Numbered from the stretch's first letter, positions 16,566 to 29,450 are shown. The stretch is DNA of 64,000 nt from Candidatus Saccharimonadota bacterium (GCA_017557865.1 JAFYXW010000001.1:124001-188000); one strand, 5' to 3'. The notes: generated by a model from the sequence alone, not told the origin. Numbers and translations: made by a program.

Positions 16566-17622
16566 TACGGCCCCGGCGTTTTTCCAGTTGAGTTAAGAAG
16601 TAAACAAAAAGCCCCATAATAATATATACGTAATACGAGAAGAAACGCCACACTAACATCGCCCAAAAGACGTAGCCGGTTGAAAGCGCCGAGAACACTA
16701 CGTAAAATGTGCCTTCAGCGGCACCCGAGTTGCCAGGAGTTGGCACAAAGTAAACCGCTGCCATCACGGCGATAGTGAGTGCGATTGACGAAAAGAAGTT
16801 TACGTCACCACCAAACGCCGTAAGTACAAAGAATGGAATCATCGCGACTAACAAGTTGAACGCCAAGGACATCAGAATGGTTTTAGCAAAAAGACCACGA
16901 GCCTTTAAAATCATTTTGATAGATTGTGCATATTCACGCACGGCCTTTTCGGCACGTTTCACTGTATCATCACGATCTTTTACGATTTTTAGACGTGCCA
17001 AGACTCGTACGATGATAGTAATGATTTTAGCGGTAAGTTTTGGGAAGAAAGTAGCAATCCCGACCATTATCGGCCAAAATGCATAGAAGATTAAACCGAG
17101 CCACGCCAAAGTTAAGAGTGCTGCGTTCTCATTGGCAAGATTCCCAAATAAAAAGCAGACAATTGCGATTAGAATAAAAGCAATCTGAATTGAAATCATC
17201 CCAAACATTGACACTGCCGTAGCTGCACCAGTAGTGAGCTTTTCGCTCTTTCGCATATTGTAAATCTGGAATGGCTGTCCACCTACTGCAGCCGGAGTAA
17301 TATTATCATAATAACGTCCCAAAATCACAGTACGTCTTGCCAGTTTCCATTCTTCTTTCCGATGTTTAAAAATACCAGGCTTAGCCATGCCGTGGATCAT
17401 CAAACGATATTTCCAAACTTCTACAAAAAGCGCAACAACAAAACACAGTGTCGCTGGAATCAGCATCCACCAATTCATGTGTACTTCGGTTATTTCTGTA
17501 GCGTTTTTGGAATTCCCAAACTCGTTGATTGCAGTCATCGCGATAACCGCAGCATTAATAGCTACGAAAATCAAAAACATGATAATCTTACGCAATCGTT
17601 TTTTCTTTGGGGCGTTACTCAT
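16558..17622 (-). CDS. Flippase-like/LPG synthase TM-domain protein
   Basis: 354 residues, about eight hydrophobic segments. The family landmark ITPAAVGGQPFQIYNM near residue 110 and a downstream TPGNSGAAEG segment identify the lysylphosphatidylglycerol synthetase transmembrane family (also AglD-like, UPF0104). The soluble aminoacyl-transferase domain of MprF is absent, so it probably moves or handles a lipid-linked substrate. It overlaps the AI-2E protein by 4 nt (ATGA) and the ABC gene by 8 nt. Integral membrane protein, substrate unknown. Confidence 0.85.
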   Translation of the reverse strand: MSNAPKKKRLRKIIMFLIFVAINAAVIAMTAINEFGNSKNATEITEVHMNWWMLIPATLCFVVALFVEVWKYRLMIHGMAKPGIFKHRKEEWKLARRTVILGRYYDNITPAAVGGQPFQIYNMRKSEKLTTGAATAVSMFGMISIQIAFILIAIVCFLFGNLANENAALLTLAWLGLIFYAFWPIMVGIATFFPKLTAKIITIIVRVLARLKIVKDRDDTVKRAEKAVREYAQSIKMILKARGLFAKTILMSLAFNLLVAMIPFFVLTAFGGDVNFFSSIALTIAVMAAVYFVPTPGNSGAAEGTFYVVFSALSTGYVFWAMLVWRFFSYYVYIIMGLFVYFLTQLEKRRGRNA

Positions 17623-18719
17623 TTATTCGCTGCTCTAATATTTGGATATTCATCAATTAATACACGGATACAGCCAGCAATTGGAATGGCAATGATAGCT
17701 CCAATGAGCCCAAACATATACATACCGATTACAACTGCACAAAGAATCACTACGGCTGGTAAGTTGAGCGCGTCTCCTTGAATCTTTGGCGAAATTACAT
17801 TGTTCTCAATTTGTGCATAGATTATGTAAACTATCGCAAAAATCACAGCTGCAATTGGACTAGATACTGCCAAAATAAGTGTCACGATCGTACCGCCGAT
17901 AAATTGGCCAAACATCGGAATCATATAGAAGATCATTGTCGTCATACCCATCGGGATTGCCAGCGTCGGCGAGAACTTAAAAATTAGAGAAAGAAGACAT
18001 ACAATTAATCCCGAAGCCAAACCGTCTATAATTGCTACAATCACCTGACGAGAAACATAGGTAGAAACTACATCTGCCATTTTTGCGACAACGCGTTTAG
18101 CGACTTGCACTGGTTTCTTATTCTCGTCACCATCACTGATACTATTCCATAAAGTATTAGATAAGCTCGGTCCTTCTAGCAAGAACAAAAGTGTCAAAAC
18201 GATTACGAGTACAATCTTCATAATAATATCTGCAATGTTGCTCACATTGTCGAGCAAATTAGCCCCAAACGCACCAAATATACTATTGGAGAAATTATTG
18301 AATGCATTGGTAATTTCGCTTTGGAGATTTTCGATGCCAATAGATTTGCCAAAGTTATTGATCCCTTCCCAACCACCATCTTGGAAGGTTTGTGGGAATT
18401 GTTGAATAAACTTTGAAGTTTCGTTTACTACTACTGGCCCAATCGTGGCGAGAATCCCGCCAATAATCAAAACTACAATCAGGTATGCCAAAACCGCCGA
18501 AACAGTTTGATGTTTTTTCTCGGTACCAAAATGTTTGCTAAAGAAATTATTTACTTTGCGGACTAGTGGTTTTAAGGCTAGCGCTAGAAAAATTGATATA
18601 CCAATGATTACGAGACCAGTGAGGGCTTGGTACAAAAAGAAAATCACTGCACAAATACCCACCGGTACCAACCAAAACTTTACGAACGTCCTAAGATCCG
18701 TTTCAATAGTTTTAGACAT
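17619..18719 (-). CDS. AI-2E family transporter (permease)
   Basis: 366 residues, about eight helices. The conserved C-terminal region (FYMIPMFGQFIGG, IVYIIYAQIENNVISPKIQGDALNLPAVV) marks the AI-2E/PerM/YtvI family. Substrates vary and cannot be predicted. AAAGGAGG precedes the ATG. Its -10 (TGGTACAAT) overlaps the region of the divergent queH promoter. First gene of the operon with the lipid-handling protein and the ABC exporter. Confidence 0.88.
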   Translation of the reverse strand: MSKTIETDLRTFVKFWLVPVGICAVIFFLYQALTGLVIIGISIFLALALKPLVRKVNNFFSKHFGTEKKHQTVSAVLAYLIVVLIIGGILATIGPVVVNETSKFIQQFPQTFQDGGWEGINNFGKSIGIENLQSEITNAFNNFSNSIFGAFGANLLDNVSNIADIIMKIVLVIVLTLLFLLEGPSLSNTLWNSISDGDENKKPVQVAKRVVAKMADVVSTYVSRQVIVAIIDGLASGLIVCLLSLIFKFSPTLAIPMGMTTMIFYMIPMFGQFIGGTIVTLILAVSSPIAAVIFAIVYIIYAQIENNVISPKIQGDALNLPAVVILCAVVIGMYMFGLIGAIIAIPIAGCIRVLIDEYPNIRAANK

Positions 18720-18751
18720 AAACCTCCTTTATAGATTTATTGTACCATAAA

Positions 18752-18760
18752 TGGTATAAT
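18752..18760 (+). promoter_or_regulatory. Extended -10 promoter of queH
   Basis: TGGTATAAT at 18752-18760. The expected transcription start falls at about 18767-18768, the second ATG, so the mRNA would be leaderless. It faces the divergent promoter of the AI-2E gene within about 25 bp. Confidence 0.75.
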
Positions 18761-18767
18761 AATGCTA

Positions 18768-19331
18768 ATGAAATTATTGATGCATACGTGTTGTGCGCCT
18801 TGCAGCGTTTACTGTATTGACGCGTTAAGAAAAGAAGGCATTGAGCCGACAGTTTTTTGGTACAACCCAAACATTCACCCATATACAGAATACAAGGCTC
18901 GCCGGGATTGCCTCAAAGAATACGCTAAAAAAGTTGGCGCGGAAGCGATTTTTAAAGAAGAATACGGGCTTGATGAATTCTGCAAAAACGTCGCAAACGA
19001 CATCGAGAATCGCTGCGTTAATTATTGCTATCCAAAACGTCTCACCGAAACTGTAAGATATGCTAAGGAACACGGCTTTGATGCGTTTACCACTACGCTC
19101 CTTGTTTCGCCGTATCAAAAGCACGAAGAGTTAAAAGCCGTCTGTGAATTGCTCGCTAAAGAGTTCGGCATCGAATTTGTTTATCGGGATTTCCGCGTTG
19201 GTTTTCGCGAGGGCCAAGATAAGGCCAGAGAAGCTGGTCTTTATATGCAAAAATACTGTGGCTGCGTTTTTTCTGAAGAGGATCGTTACCGCAAACAGAT
19301 TGAAAAAGACGCAAAAAATGTTATAATATAA
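18768..19331 (+). CDS. queH: Epoxyqueuosine reductase QueH
   Basis: Last step of queuosine synthesis: epoxyqueuosine to queuosine in tRNA. 187 residues. QueH/DUF208 features: MHTCCAPC at the N-terminus (adjacent Cys ligands), NYCYPKRL in the middle and KYCGCVFSEEDR near the end, Cys residues expected to bind iron-sulfur and iron. The ATG at 18768 is preferred over 18762 because the -10 ends at 18760. First of three queuosine genes. Confidence 0.9.
   Translation: MKLLMHTCCAPCSVYCIDALRKEGIEPTVFWYNPNIHPYTEYKARRDCLKEYAKKVGAEAIFKEEYGLDEFCKNVANDIENRCVNYCYPKRLTETVRYAKEHGFDAFTTTLLVSPYQKHEELKAVCELLAKEFGIEFVYRDFRVGFREGQDKAREAGLYMQKYCGCVFSEEDRYRKQIEKDAKNVII
19319..19327 (+). promoter_or_regulatory. Extended -10 promoter of queA inside queH 3' end
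   Basis: TGTTATAAT at 19319-19327 overlaps the last codons of queH and ends 8 nt before the queA ATG, so queA can be made from its own nearly leaderless mRNA. Confidence 0.65.
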
Positions 19332-19335
19332 TAAT

Positions 19336-21426
<2,091 letters not shown>

Positions 21427-21428
<2 letters not shown>

Positions 21429-21463
21429 AAAATACCACCATATATTATATGGTGGTATTTTTC
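21427..21463. terminator. Bidirectional terminator tgt/rpoC
   Basis: Stem AATACCACCAT (21431-21441) with ATGGTGGTATT (21449-21459), A-run before and T-run after, so it can stop transcription from both convergent genes. Confidence 0.85.
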
Positions 21464-21473
21464 CCTAGTCGAT

Positions 21474-24400
21474 TTAGAGATTCTCTAAATCTTCTTCGGT
21501 AGGGATTTTGCTTTCAGGTGTTTCAAAATCCTCTAATGGTGCTACACCAGTACCTACAGGAATCTTGCGACCGATGATCACGTTTTCCTTCAAGCCCTTC
21601 AAATGGTCTACACGACCATTGATGGCGGCATTGATAAGCACACGAGTAGTATCCTGGAAGGATGCTGCGGATAGGAACGAATCCGAGAAGATAGATACTT
21701 TGGTAATACCAAGCAACAAATTGGTGTAAGTTGCTGGTTTTTTGCCTTCAAGCTCTAGCCTCTTGTTTTCAGTGGTTACTGCAGCTTTGGATACGATATC
21801 ACCAGATACGAACTCGGAATCACCAGGCTCGTTGATTTGTACTCTAGAGAACATTTGGCGAACCAAGATCTCGAGGTGCTTTGGTGAAATTTCGTGTCCT
21901 TGTGCAGAGTACACAGAGAGAACATCGTTCATGATATAGCGCTCGGTTTCCTCGATACCCTTGTATTTCATCAAATCTTGGAGATTCAAAGAACCGGTAG
22001 TGAGGCGGTCACCTGCCTTGACGCTGTCACCAGACTTGACTACGAGTTCAGCGTCGCCTGGGATTTCTACCCGTGCGGATGAACCAGTAGAAGCAACTAC
22101 GATAATAGCGCCTTTTACTAGCTCGATGATACCAGCGAATGGTGCCTTGATGGCTGGATCGTCACCGCTCTTCTTTACGAGGGTAGCGTTAGCCTTTACG
22201 GTTTCACCATCTTTTACGGCTGGTTTACGATCACCGATTTCGATGCGTTCAATCTTACCAGCTTGTGGGTTGATTTGTGCCACATAGTGGTTGCCATCTT
22301 CCCAAACTTCTACTACACCATCTACTGGAGCAACGAATGCCTGACCTTTTGGTGAACGGGCTTCGAGAAGCTCTTCTACACGAGGAAGACCACGAGCGAT
22401 TGCACCAGAACCTGCCACACCAGAACCGTGTTTGGTATCAAGTGTTAGCTGGGTGCCTGGCTCACCAAGAGATTGTGCGGCGATTACGCCGACTGGCTCA
22501 TTGGCAGCTACGAGCTCACGGGTAGACATATCTACACCATAAGCCTTGCGTGGTACACCTTCTACTGCAGTAGTAGAAAGTACAGATTGAATCTTGATTC
22601 CAGCAATGTTTTCATCGTTATTAATTTGCTCAGCAATTTCTTTGGTGATGAGTTGATCCGCTTCTAGATAACCTGGAACAGCTTCGGCAGTATAACGACC
22701 AGCGATACGGGCGATAAAGTCGATACCACTTTGCTCGGTTTCGCTCTTGTATACCATGAAGCCTGGGTCTTCAGCTTCTTCATCGGTTGTAAATACATCT
22801 TGAGATACATCTACGAGACGGCGAGTGAGGTAACCAGAGTCAGCAGTACGAAGAGCGGTAGACACCTGACCTTGACGTGCACCACGAGTGGCGATGAAGG
22901 ATTCGAGGGTGTTTAGACCTTTCTTGTAAGACGACTTTACAGGAAGCTCAATTTCGTTGTTGTTGATATCCACCATGATACCAATTTCTGCGGAAGCGAG
23001 CTTAATGTTAGAAATGTTACCACGAGCACCGGAGTTCACCATTACTGCGATATCGGTGTCCATCTCTGCAAGCTTGCCCTGCAAGAATTCAGAGATTCTT
23101 TTATCGATATCACGCCAGTTGGCAATAGTAAGTTTGTAGCGCTCTTCTTCGGTAACGAGACCATCGTTGAATTGCTCCTGGATAAGAGCAGTTTTAGCGT
23201 CGCCTTCAGCGATAAAGTCATCAATCTCATCGTAAGTAGGATAATCATCCTTAGCAGTAGAGATAGATGCAATTGTTTCATACTCGAAGGCGAGGTCTTT
23301 TAGATCATCGGCGGTCTTTACCATTACTTCGGAGCCGTAAAGGTCAAAGATGTTTGCCATCACCTTAGAAAGGTGTTTCTTGGTTTGGACGGAGTTATCA
23401 TATGGATAATCCTTTGGCAAAATCTCGTTAAAGATTACGCGGCCGAGGGTGGTATCGCGAATCTCTTTCTTTGCGAATACGCGAATTGGAGTTTGAAGCG
23501 CGATGATACCTTGGTCATAAGCCATTTCTGCTTCATAAACAGAAGAGAAAGCTTTTGGTTCGCCGGTATCGGTGCCTGGTTTATCGTAAGTTAGATAGTA
23601 AGCACCAAGTACCACGTCCTGGTAAATAGCGAGTACTGGAGAACCGTCGGCTGGCTTCAAAAGGTTCTTAGAAGCAGACATAAGTTCTCTTGCCTCAGCT
23701 TGTGCAGCGTCAGAAAGTGGTAGATGAACTGCCATTTGGTCACCATCGTAGTCAGCGTTAAAGCCGGATGCTACGAGTGGGTGAAGTTTAATAGCTTTAC
23801 CATCGATAAGGCGTGGTTGGAAAGCTTGTACAGACAAACGGTGAAGTGATGGTGCACGGTTTAAGAGCACATACTTACCCTTAATTACTTCGTCCAAAGC
23901 ATCCCAAACTACAGTTTCTTTAGCCTCAATTAGACGTGAAGCGGCGCGGATGTTGTTAGCGTGTTCATTAGAAATGAGCCAAGAAATTACGAATGGCTTA
24001 AATAGTTCTAGCGCCATTTGTTTTGGCAAACCACATTCGTTAAGCTTTAGCTCTGGGCCTACTACGATCACGGAGCGACCAGAGTAGTCAACACGTTTAC
24101 CAAGAAGGTTCTGGCGGAAGCGACCTTGCTTACCTTTTAGAAGGTCAGACAAAGATTTAAGCTTGCGGCGACCATTGGTAGAGTTTGCACCGTGAGAGCC
24201 GTGAGCAGCAGAGTTATCGATTAATGCATCGACAGCCTCTTGGAGCATACGCATTTCGTTGCGGCAGATAACTTCTGGAGCATTGAGGTCAAGAAGTTTT
24301 TTGAGGCGGTTGTTACGGTTGATTACACGGCGGTAAAGATCGTTAAGGTCGGATGTTGCGAAACGACCACCAGGAAGTGCAATCATTGGGCGTAGGTCTG

Positions 24401-25307
24401 GTGGGATTACTGGAATTACAGTAAGTACCAAATCTACTGGCTTGATGCCGGCAGCTTGCATGCCTTCAAGAGTCTTAAGACGTTTTTGAATCTTCTTCTC
24501 TCTTTGGCCTTTTGCTTCGGCTTCTTCTTTGTGAAGATCTTCGATCAACTTATCGAGGTCGATTTCATCAAGCATTTTCTTGATAGCGGTAGCACCCATC
24601 TCTACAGTGATGAGGTCTTCGTATTCTTCTGGAAGATTACGATAATCAACTTCGGTAATAACACCGCCAATCTTGAAGCTTTCAAGCAAAGATTTGCGAG
24701 ATTGATAATCGGATTCAAGCTCTTCTAGTTCCTTGGTTTGGGCTTCGGCTAGAGCTTTAACGTCAGCACCTTCGGCTTTAGCTTCTTTTTCGTAACGAAT
24801 ACGAATAGCTTCACGAGCTGCAGTGGTTTGATTATCTAGCTCTTCGATCTTCTTAGCAATTTCTACTTCTTTTGCATCAGTAATGAGGTAAGTTGCAAAG
24901 TAAACAACTTTCTCGATGTTCTTAACAGTGATGTCAAGAAGAAGCGAAAGAGCGGAAGGGATGCCACGCATAAACCAAATGTGTGCTACAGGTGCAGCAA
25001 GAGCAATGTGGCCCATACGTTCACGACGAGTGATAGACTTGGTAACAAGGTTACCTTCCTTATCTACGGCAGCTTCGCGAGAGCGAACGCCTTTAAATTT
25101 AGAATCATGTGGATTGATATCTTTGGTTGGACCGAAGATACGTTCACAGAAGAGACCGTCACGCTCTGGTTTTTGAGTACGATAGTTAATCGTCTCTGGC
25201 TTGGTGACTTCACCATAGCTCCAGTTCAGGATGTCGTCGCGACTTGCTACGAGCAAGCGAATCGAATCGAAATCCGAGGCGCTGATAAAATTGTCCATCC
25301 ACGCCAT
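21474..25307 (-). CDS. rpoC: RNA polymerase beta' subunit, lacking both zinc sites
   Basis: Catalytic subunit of RNA polymerase, 1277 residues. Active-site NADYDGDQMAVHLPLS, NRAPSLHRLSVQAF, GEPGTQLT and RGLPRVEELLEAR are present. After ERDGLFCERIFGP the usual four-Cys N-terminal zinc ribbon is replaced by a Cys-free stretch (DINPHDSKFKGVRSREA). In the second site, the normal C...GVCxxCYG reads TTAVEGVPRKAYG. So both structural zincs are lost. The ATG at 25307 follows rpoB's stop by one base and GAGGAG by 7 nt; longer frames overlap rpoB. Ends at a bidirectional terminator. Confidence 0.97.
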   Translation of the reverse strand: MAWMDNFISASDFDSIRLLVASRDDILNWSYGEVTKPETINYRTQKPERDGLFCERIFGPTKDINPHDSKFKGVRSREAAVDKEGNLVTKSITRRERMGHIALAAPVAHIWFMRGIPSALSLLLDITVKNIEKVVYFATYLITDAKEVEIAKKIEELDNQTTAAREAIRIRYEKEAKAEGADVKALAEAQTKELEELESDYQSRKSLLESFKIGGVITEVDYRNLPEEYEDLITVEMGATAIKKMLDEIDLDKLIEDLHKEEAEAKGQREKKIQKRLKTLEGMQAAGIKPVDLVLTVIPVIPPDLRPMIALPGGRFATSDLNDLYRRVINRNNRLKKLLDLNAPEVICRNEMRMLQEAVDALIDNSAAHGSHGANSTNGRRKLKSLSDLLKGKQGRFRQNLLGKRVDYSGRSVIVVGPELKLNECGLPKQMALELFKPFVISWLISNEHANNIRAASRLIEAKETVVWDALDEVIKGKYVLLNRAPSLHRLSVQAFQPRLIDGKAIKLHPLVASGFNADYDGDQMAVHLPLSDAAQAEARELMSASKNLLKPADGSPVLAIYQDVVLGAYYLTYDKPGTDTGEPKAFSSVYEAEMAYDQGIIALQTPIRVFAKKEIRDTTLGRVIFNEILPKDYPYDNSVQTKKHLSKVMANIFDLYGSEVMVKTADDLKDLAFEYETIASISTAKDDYPTYDEIDDFIAEGDAKTALIQEQFNDGLVTEEERYKLTIANWRDIDKRISEFLQGKLAEMDTDIAVMVNSGARGNISNIKLASAEIGIMVDINNNEIELPVKSSYKKGLNTLESFIATRGARQGQVSTALRTADSGYLTRRLVDVSQDVFTTDEEAEDPGFMVYKSETEQSGIDFIARIAGRYTAEAVPGYLEADQLITKEIAEQINNDENIAGIKIQSVLSTTAVEGVPRKAYGVDMSTRELVAANEPVGVIAAQSLGEPGTQLTLDTKHGSGVAGSGAIARGLPRVEELLEARSPKGQAFVAPVDGVVEVWEDGNHYVAQINPQAGKIERIEIGDRKPAVKDGETVKANATLVKKSGDDPAIKAPFAGIIELVKGAIIVVASTGSSARVEIPGDAELVVKSGDSVKAGDRLTTGSLNLQDLMKYKGIEETERYIMNDVLSVYSAQGHEISPKHLEILVRQMFSRVQINEPGDSEFVSGDIVSKAAVTTENKRLELEGKKPATYTNLLLGITKVSIFSDSFLSAASFQDTTRVLINAAINGRVDHLKGLKENVIIGRKIPVGTGVAPLEDFETPESKIPTEEDLENL

Positions 25308-25308
25308 A

Positions 25309-28300
25309 TTAGAACTCCTCTCCGAGGTCGATTGTACCATCATCTTCATCGCCCTCTGTTATCTCGATACCTTCTTCGGCCATCATTGCTTCTGCCTCCT
25401 CGTCATCGAGGTCCAGAATCTGTGGCTCGGTATCTTTTTTATGTTGATCGTAGATGGATTGATCATCTTTTGATTTTTCAATTTCACGAGATGTCTTTTC
25501 AATGACATCGCCAGCATCGGCTGATTCGCCGTGGTCGAGGAGGTCTACCTTTAGACCAAGACCTTGAAGCTCTTTTACAAGCACGTTGAAACCTTCTGGA
25601 AGTTTTGGACCTTCAATTGGTTCGTGTTTGATGATTGCTTCATATGCTTTAGCACGTCCGTAAACATCATCAGACTTAATAGTGAGCATTTCTTGAAGAG
25701 TAGTAGCAGCACCATAAGCTTCGAGTGCCCATACCTCCATTTCCCCGAAACGCTGACCACCGTTTTGAGCTTTACCGCCGAGTGGCTGTTGGGTAACCAT
25801 AGTGTATGGACCAGTAGAACGAGCGTGAATCTTGTCTTCCACCATGTGGTGAAGTTTGAGCATGTGCATTACACCTACAGATGTGCGTTCTTCGAATGGT
25901 TCACCGGTGAGACCATCATAAAGTTGGATACGACCATCACGGGCATAACCAGCTTTTTCGAGCTCGTCGCTGATTTTTTCGTCAGGTACACCGTTAAAGG
26001 ATGGAGTTGCAACCTTGTAACCAAGGGCTCTAGCTGCCATACCAAGGTGAGTCTCAAATAACTGACCGAGGTTCATACGTGAAGGCACGCCCATTGGTGA
26101 AAGTACGATGTCGATTGGCGTACCGTCAGCCATAAATGGCATATCTTCAACTGGAAGTACGCGGGAAACCACACCTTTGTTACCGTGGCGACCAGCAAGC
26201 TTATCGCCTACGCCGATCTTGCGCATTTCAGCAACAAAGATTTTGATTTGCATGATTACGCCAGCTTTGAGTTCGTGACCTTGCTCACGGGTGTAAACGC
26301 GTACATCAACTACCTTACCGGTGGAAGAGCCGTTCATACGTACTGAAGTATCGCGTACGTCTTTGGCTTTCTCACCGAAGATTGCGCGAAGAAGTCTTTC
26401 CTCGGAGCTGAGCTCTTGCTCGCCCTTTGGTGTAATTTTACCTACGAGGATGTCGCCATTTTTAACTTCGGCACCAATCGTAACGATACCGTCTTCGCCA
26501 AGGTGGCGGAGAGAGTGCTCAGAAACGTTTGGAATATCACGAGTAACTTGCTCTGGGCCAAGTTTGGTTTCGCGAACTTCTACATCGAAATCTTTAATGT
26601 TGATAGATGTGAGCGTATCATCTTCTACCAAACGGTTAGAAATAACGATAGCGTCATCCATGTTGTAGCCACGCCATGGCATGAAGGCTACAAGAAGATC
26701 ACGACCAAGTGCGAGCTCGCCGTCATTGACGGAAGCACCTTCAATAAGAATGTCGCCTTTCTTTACCTTTTCGCCACGAGCTACTTTACAACGTTGGTTG
26801 TAACAACGATCGTCGTTAGTCTTTTCAAAGTGTTGCAATTTGTATTCTTTGTCGCCACCTTTGTCGTAGGTTACGATGACAGATTCGCCATCAGCTTTCT
26901 TTACGACACCGGCGCCAGAAGCCATTACAACTTGTGAAGTGTTCTTAGCGACTTCACGCTCGATACCGGTACCAACGGTAGGGTTGTCAGAGCGAAGAAG
27001 TGGCACTGCTTGTTTCTGCATGGCGCAGGCCATGAGAGAGCGGTCAACACGGTTTTTCTCTACGAATGGGATAAGGCTTGCAGATACACCAAGAATTTCC
27101 TTATGTGCTGCATCGATGTGGGTTACGTGCTTGGCTTCTACCTGAGCAGGAGCACCATGGACACGAGCAGATACCCAATCTTCTACAAACTTACCGTCTT
27201 TGTTTAGTTTGACGGATGCATCGGCGATTACGCAGTCGTTTTCGGTATCAGCATCCATATAAACTACTTCGTCAGTGACTTTACCATTTTTTACCACACG
27301 GTAAGGCGCTTCGATAAAGCCATACTCATTGATACGAGCATAGGTTGCGAAGTTAAGAACGAGACCTACGTTACCACCTTCTGGTGTCTCTACAGTACAG
27401 ATACGACCGTAGTGAGTAGGGTGAGCATCACGGACGTCAAATCCGGCGCGTTCACGAGTAAGACCACCAGGCCCCATCGAGCTTAGACGGCGCTTGTGTG
27501 CAAGCTCTGAGAATGGGTTTACTTCGTCCATAAGCTGTGAAAGCTGAGAAGTGGAGAAGAATTCCTTCACTGCAGCTACAACTGGGCGAGAGTTTAGAAG
27601 CTGAGATGGCGTTACATCTTCTGGGTTTGCCATCGACATGCGGTCTAGGATGTTGCGCTGCAAGCGAAGCATACCAAGACGGAATTGTCTTTGAACAAGT
27701 TCACCAACTAGTTTGACGCGACGGTTTGAAAGAGAGTCGATGTCATCTGCTGGCTCTTGAGTGTTGTTCAAGCGAATGATTTCAGCTACGATTGCAATCA
27801 CATCATCCATTTGGAGGGTGCGGTGAGCTGGATCGTTTGGCGTATCAAACCCGAGTCTACGGTTTAGTTTGAAACGACCAACATTAGAATAGTCATAACG
27901 CTTTGGATCGAAGAACATTTTCTCAATCATGGACTTTGCGTTATCTACTGTAGCGAGATCGCCTGGGCGAATACGACGGTAAACTTCGAGCAAAGCTTCA
28001 CCCTGAGAAGAAGTGGTATCTTTTTCAAAGGTTGCTTCAATATATTTTTTGTCACCAGTATCAACTTTCTCGAATTTCTTCTCGATATCGGTCTTGGACA
28101 AACCAAGTGCACGAAGGAAAGTCGTAACTGGAATTTTGCGACGGCGATCAATTTTTACGCTGATTGCGCCACTAGCGGCAGTCTCGAACTCTAGCCAAGC
28201 ACCACGGCCTGGGATTACCTTTGCGCCGTAATAGCGTTTGACGCCCGCTTCTTCTGCAGTAAAGAATACGCCAGCGGAGCGGATAAGTTGTGAGACGATC

Positions 28301-28689
28301 ACACGCTCGGTACCATTAATGATGAAAGTTGCTCTTTCGGTCATCCATGGATAGTCACCAAAGTAAATGTCTTGTTCTTTTTTGGTGCCAGTAACTTTGT
28401 TTTCTAGCTCTACCAAAACATGAAGAGGAGCCTCGTAAGTGGCAAGATTGTATTTTGCCTGAGCCTCTGTTTCCTTTGGTTCTTTAAAGTAATAATCTTT
28501 AAAACGGAGTGATAGTTTTTGACCGGTATAATCGTCGATCGGATTTAGCTCAGCAAAAACTTCCCTCAGTCCGTTTTTGACAAAGTCATCCCAAGAATCT
28601 TTCTGATGTGCAGTAAGATCCGGAATTGGGAGGGCTTGGTCACCTTCGGTGAAAAACACGCGTTCACCGGACTTTTTGGTTGTAGCCAT
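25309..28689 (-). CDS. rpoB: RNA polymerase beta subunit
   Basis: 1126 residues. Rifampicin region [37 protein letters not shown] keeps the Asp, His and Ser at the three major resistance positions, so sensitivity is predicted. Also [28 protein letters not shown] equivalent ([14 protein letters not shown]), and C-terminal [18 protein letters not shown]. The C-terminus is extended by an acidic tail of about 60 residues. RBS AAGGGG upstream. Unlike most bacteria it is not preceded by rplL. Confidence 0.98.
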   Translation of the reverse strand: MATTKKSGERVFFTEGDQALPIPDLTAHQKDSWDDFVKNGLREVFAELNPIDDYTGQKLSLRFKDYYFKEPKETEAQAKYNLATYEAPLHVLVELENKVTGTKKEQDIYFGDYPWMTERATFIINGTERVIVSQLIRSAGVFFTAEEAGVKRYYGAKVIPGRGAWLEFETAASGAISVKIDRRRKIPVTTFLRALGLSKTDIEKKFEKVDTGDKKYIEATFEKDTTSSQGEALLEVYRRIRPGDLATVDNAKSMIEKMFFDPKRYDYSNVGRFKLNRRLGFDTPNDPAHRTLQMDDVIAIVAEIIRLNNTQEPADDIDSLSNRRVKLVGELVQRQFRLGMLRLQRNILDRMSMANPEDVTPSQLLNSRPVVAAVKEFFSTSQLSQLMDEVNPFSELAHKRRLSSMGPGGLTRERAGFDVRDAHPTHYGRICTVETPEGGNVGLVLNFATYARINEYGFIEAPYRVVKNGKVTDEVVYMDADTENDCVIADASVKLNKDGKFVEDWVSARVHGAPAQVEAKHVTHIDAAHKEILGVSASLIPFVEKNRVDRSLMACAMQKQAVPLLRSDNPTVGTGIEREVAKNTSQVVMASGAGVVKKADGESVIVTYDKGGDKEYKLQHFEKTNDDRCYNQRCKVARGEKVKKGDILIEGASVNDGELALGRDLLVAFMPWRGYNMDDAIVISNRLVEDDTLTSINIKDFDVEVRETKLGPEQVTRDIPNVSEHSLRHLGEDGIVTIGAEVKNGDILVGKITPKGEQELSSEERLLRAIFGEKAKDVRDTSVRMNGSSTGKVVDVRVYTREQGHELKAGVIMQIKIFVAEMRKIGVGDKLAGRHGNKGVVSRVLPVEDMPFMADGTPIDIVLSPMGVPSRMNLGQLFETHLGMAARALGYKVATPSFNGVPDEKISDELEKAGYARDGRIQLYDGLTGEPFEERTSVGVMHMLKLHHMVEDKIHARSTGPYTMVTQQPLGGKAQNGGQRFGEMEVWALEAYGAATTLQEMLTIKSDDVYGRAKAYEAIIKHEPIEGPKLPEGFNVLVKELQGLGLKVDLLDHGESADAGDVIEKTSREIEKSKDDQSIYDQHKKDTEPQILDLDDEEAEAMMAEEGIEITEGDEDDGTIDLGEEF

Positions 28690-28990
28690 TCTACCCCTTA
28701 TATTTTAGTGTTATTAGTATCTTAGCGCCGAAGAATACTGCCCAGCTTTCCCCTACAAATTGCCAGTTTATAGAGGTATAGCAAAAACTAGGCACACTAC
28801 TTCTTGATACCAATTATACCGCAAAATAATCAAATTACAATAGGAAAAACACCAAAAAACGCGTTTTCAACGGAAAAACGCGCTTTTTAGACATAGATAA
28901 AACTCTCAACTTTTTATGTGTATAAGCGAACTCGCAGTTAGTTAGCTTAAATACAATTATACACGAGCGTGATCAAAAGTCAAGGATTTT
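28690..28990 (-). promoter_or_regulatory. rpoBC leader with two promoters and a terminator between
   Basis: Minus strand, upstream to downstream: TTGACT (28983-28978), 16 nt, TATAAT (28961-28956); a short transcript containing an ATG-started 19-codon frame MSKKRVFPLK...; a hairpin CGCGTTTT/AAAACGCG followed by six T (28850-28888); then a second -10 TATAAT (28818-28813) with a weak -35, and about 117 nt of leader to the rpoB ATG. Either a small RNA ends at the hairpin or it attenuates read-through into rpoBC. Confidence 0.55.
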
Positions 28991-29413
28991 TTATATATCG
29001 AGGTCGTCGAGATCTGCAAGCTCTGCACGAGTCTTTTCTGCTAGTTCAGAAGATTCTTTGTCTTCTTCATCCTCTATTTCGTCAATTTCTTCGTCAGATT
29101 CTACCGCAGGAGTATCTTCTTTTTTCTCCGCTGGCTTCTTTGCGCGTGGTGCTTCGCTGCCGTCTTCGTCGGTGTTAACGATTTTTAGATTGTAACGAGC
29201 ATCTTGTTTGGTGCCAAGAGCTCTAAGTAGCATACGGATAGATTGTGCAGTGATGCCACGTTTGCCAATCACGCGACCGACATCTTCTGGGTCTACAGTT
29301 AATGACAAAAGTACACCTTTTTCATCGATTTTGCGTTCCACCGAAACTTTTTCCGGATTATTGACTAGGGTTTTTACGATGTATTCTACAAATTGCTGGT
29401 CAATGGTAGCCAT
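28991..29413 (-). CDS. khpA: KH-domain RNA-binding protein KhpA with acidic tail
   Basis: Residues 1-80 form the small KH domain of the KhpA/YlqC type, with the GxxG loop in GRVIGKRGITAQSIR. Relatives are about 75-80 residues; here a further ~60 residues of Glu/Asp/Lys-rich, probably disordered sequence are added. It follows rpsP, the common gene order, but with its own promoter (TGTTATAAT, 29443-29451) after a terminator. Likely binds RNA or ribosomes. Confidence 0.88.
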   Translation of the reverse strand: MATIDQQFVEYIVKTLVNNPEKVSVERKIDEKGVLLSLTVDPEDVGRVIGKRGITAQSIRMLLRALGTKQDARYNLKIVNTDEDGSEAPRAKKPAEKKEDTPAVESDEEIDEIEDEEDKESSELAEKTRAELADLDDLDI

Positions 29414-29450
29414 AATTTTTCCTTTTTAAAGTTTATATAACCATTATAAC

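Noticed and set aside
25308-25349. Longer rpoC N-terminus
   Set aside because: It lies within rpoB in another frame; the RBS fits the ATG at 25307.
24981-25505. Plus-strand frame of 174 codons across the rpoC/rpoB junction
   Set aside because: Shadow of two highly conserved genes; no RBS or promoter.
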